From: Paludibacteraceae bacterium
GTDB taxonomy: Bacteria > Bacteroidota > Bacteroidia > Bacteroidales > Paludibacteraceae
Direction of reading: 5' to 3'
NCBI GenBank assembly: GCA_017457295.1
Contig: JAFTHS010000018.1
Coordinates: 1 to 35,337 of the forward strand
DNA: 35,337 nucleotides
Shown here in pieces: positions 34,554 through 35,337 of the stretch. The translations under genes and the position numbers were made by a program. A model generated the notes under the pieces. That model was not told the origin of the DNA and ran no database searches. It saw only the letters and a program-made list of their open reading frames with translations. Each line of letters opens with the position of its first letter. Position 1 is the stretch's first letter.

Positions 34554-35337
34554 ATGCATATCACTCTCATCGCGGGCGCGCGCCCAAATTTTATGAAGAT
34601 TGCTCCGTTGATCCACGCTATCAAATCAGCAGAGGCAATAGGCAAGGACATCCATTATAGCCTCGTGCATACAGGGCAGCATTACGATAAGAATATGTCG
34701 GACACCTTTTTTGAGGAGCTGAATATACCTATGCCCGATGCCAACTTGGGGTGTGGAGGCGGCACACAAGCTGAACAGACGGCTAATATCATGGTTGCAT
34801 TTGAGAAGCATCTATTGGCGCACCCTACCGACTTAGTATTAGTAGTAGGTGATGTAACTAGTACTATGGCATGCTCTATTGTGGCTAAGAAACTCAACAC
34901 CAAGGTATGCCACGTAGAGGCAGGTATCCGTAGTTGGGACCTCACAATGCCCGAAGAGATTAATCGCATGGTCACCGACTCATTGGCAGACTATATGTTC
35001 ACCACCTCGGAGATTGCCAACAAGAATCTGCTGATGTCTGGTGCTATACTCGTTAATAGTCCATCACCAATTGCCAATTACCAATTGCCCGCACTGCAAG
35101 AGGAACAGTATGCTTTCCAACGTATCTCACAACGAGTATGGTATGTAGGTAACGTGATGATTGATACTCTATTAGCTAATCGTAACCGATTCCGCTGCCC
35201 CGCAGTATTCGATGAATTACAACTCACAGAGGGACAATATATCATGATGACCATGCACCGTCCTGCTAATGTAGATGAAGAAGTGCATCTCAAAACGCTC
35301 ATGGAGCAGATTATCACCAACGTACATGGTTTGCCTA
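34554..35337 (+). CDS. wecB: UDP-N-acetylglucosamine 2-epimerase, N-terminal part
   Basis: Non-hydrolysing epimerase converting UDP-GlcNAc to UDP-ManNAc for surface polysaccharide synthesis. About 261 codons are visible before the window ends. Signatures: MHITLIAGARPNFMKIAPLI at the start, HTGQHYDKNMSDTFFEEL, VVGDVTSTMA, CHVEAGIRSWD, MPEEINR, YVGNVMIDTLL and MHRPANVDEE (active-site region). Between NKNLLMSGA and VWYVGNVM there are about 30 residues where most relatives have ten or so. That insertion includes a segment encoded by three CCAATTR heptamers. It is 26 nt downstream of the cupin-ManA gene. Confidence 0.93.
   Translation, partial: MHITLIAGARPNFMKIAPLIHAIKSAEAIGKDIHYSLVHTGQHYDKNMSDTFFEELNIPMPDANLGCGGGTQAEQTANIMVAFEKHLLAHPTDLVLVVGDVTSTMACSIVAKKLNTKVCHVEAGIRSWDLTMPEEINRMVTDSLADYMFTTSEIANKNLLMSGAILVNSPSPIANYQLPALQEEQYAFQRISQRVWYVGNVMIDTLLANRNRFRCPAVFDELQLTEGQYIMMTMHRPANVDEEVHLKTLMEQIITNVHGLP
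35067..35087 (+). repeat. Three tandem 7-bp repeats inside wecB
   Basis: CCAATTG, CCAATTA and CCAATTG, head to tail, 21 nt in total. The heptamer is not a multiple of three but three copies keep the reading frame. Confidence 0.85.

Overview
This window reads as a chromosome segment of an anaerobic, host-associated member of the order Bacteroidales (Bacteroidota). The main evidence is promoter structure. At least ten transcription starts carry the Bacteroidota sigma-ABfr signature: a -33 TTG/TTTG, a 19-20 nt spacer, and a -7 TAnnTTTG, usually TACCTTTG or TAACTTTG. Shine-Dalgarno sequences are mostly lacking. The gene content fits as well: a fused RibBA, an OmpA/thrombospondin-3 outer-membrane protein, a 'xanthan lyase/golvesin' type secreted amidase, DUF2851, a reverse rubrerythrin and a SusA-like amylase. 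I cannot name a genus from the sequence alone. I see no phage, transposon, plasmid or CRISPR signature.

Layout. (1) 1-6307, minus strand: from a promoter at 6277-6307, a close-packed chain of steroid 5-alpha-reductase-like protein, Old Yellow Enzyme family reductase, short-chain dehydrogenase, RmuC, nitroreductase, PdxA and the start of AlaS. The first three form a Bacteroidales 'delta4-3-ketosteroid / bile acid' module. (2) 6328-7260, minus: an EamA transporter, with a promoter divergent from (3) 7303-12601, plus: cdd, an LptF/G permease, ribBA, a His/aromatic/Ser-Arg-Gly-rich secreted protein and a HAD phosphatase, closed by a 13-bp hairpin. (4) 12771-18924, minus: an unrecognised lipoprotein, an OmpA/TSP3 protein, YebC, RsmG and a metallo-beta-lactamase-fold hydrolase, ending in an intrinsic terminator. 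(5) 18928-20310, minus: a RecD2-like helicase with a TTG start, divergent from the SRP RNA gene. (6) glyA (minus), divergent from a 972-aa secreted amidase-like protein, then rlmD and a subtilase (plus). (7) 27849-28408: tRNA-Gly(CCC) followed by the RNase P RNA. (8) A SusA-like amylase, a YfcE-type phosphodiesterase, then an orphan promoter-terminator unit that looks like a ~90-nt small RNA. (9) Rubrerythrin and DUF2851 (minus), then a cupin-ManA fusion and wecB (plus), the last cut by the window end.

The most interesting biology is the 5-alpha-reductase / flavin reductase / dehydrogenase trio at 3206-6203. It has the composition expected for reducing a 3-oxo-delta4 steroid or bile acid to either ring-fusion isomer and interconverting the 3-oxo and 3-hydroxy groups. 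Other points worth a second look are a 115-bp out-of-frame overlap of lptF with ribBA, the apparently promoterless rnpB behind a tRNA gene, the orphan small RNA, an SRP RNA lacking the usual GGAA loop, an apparently leaderless transporter mRNA, a cupin-phosphomannose isomerase fusion, and a short dispersed repeat (TATCCCTTCGG) that has entered a protease coding sequence.
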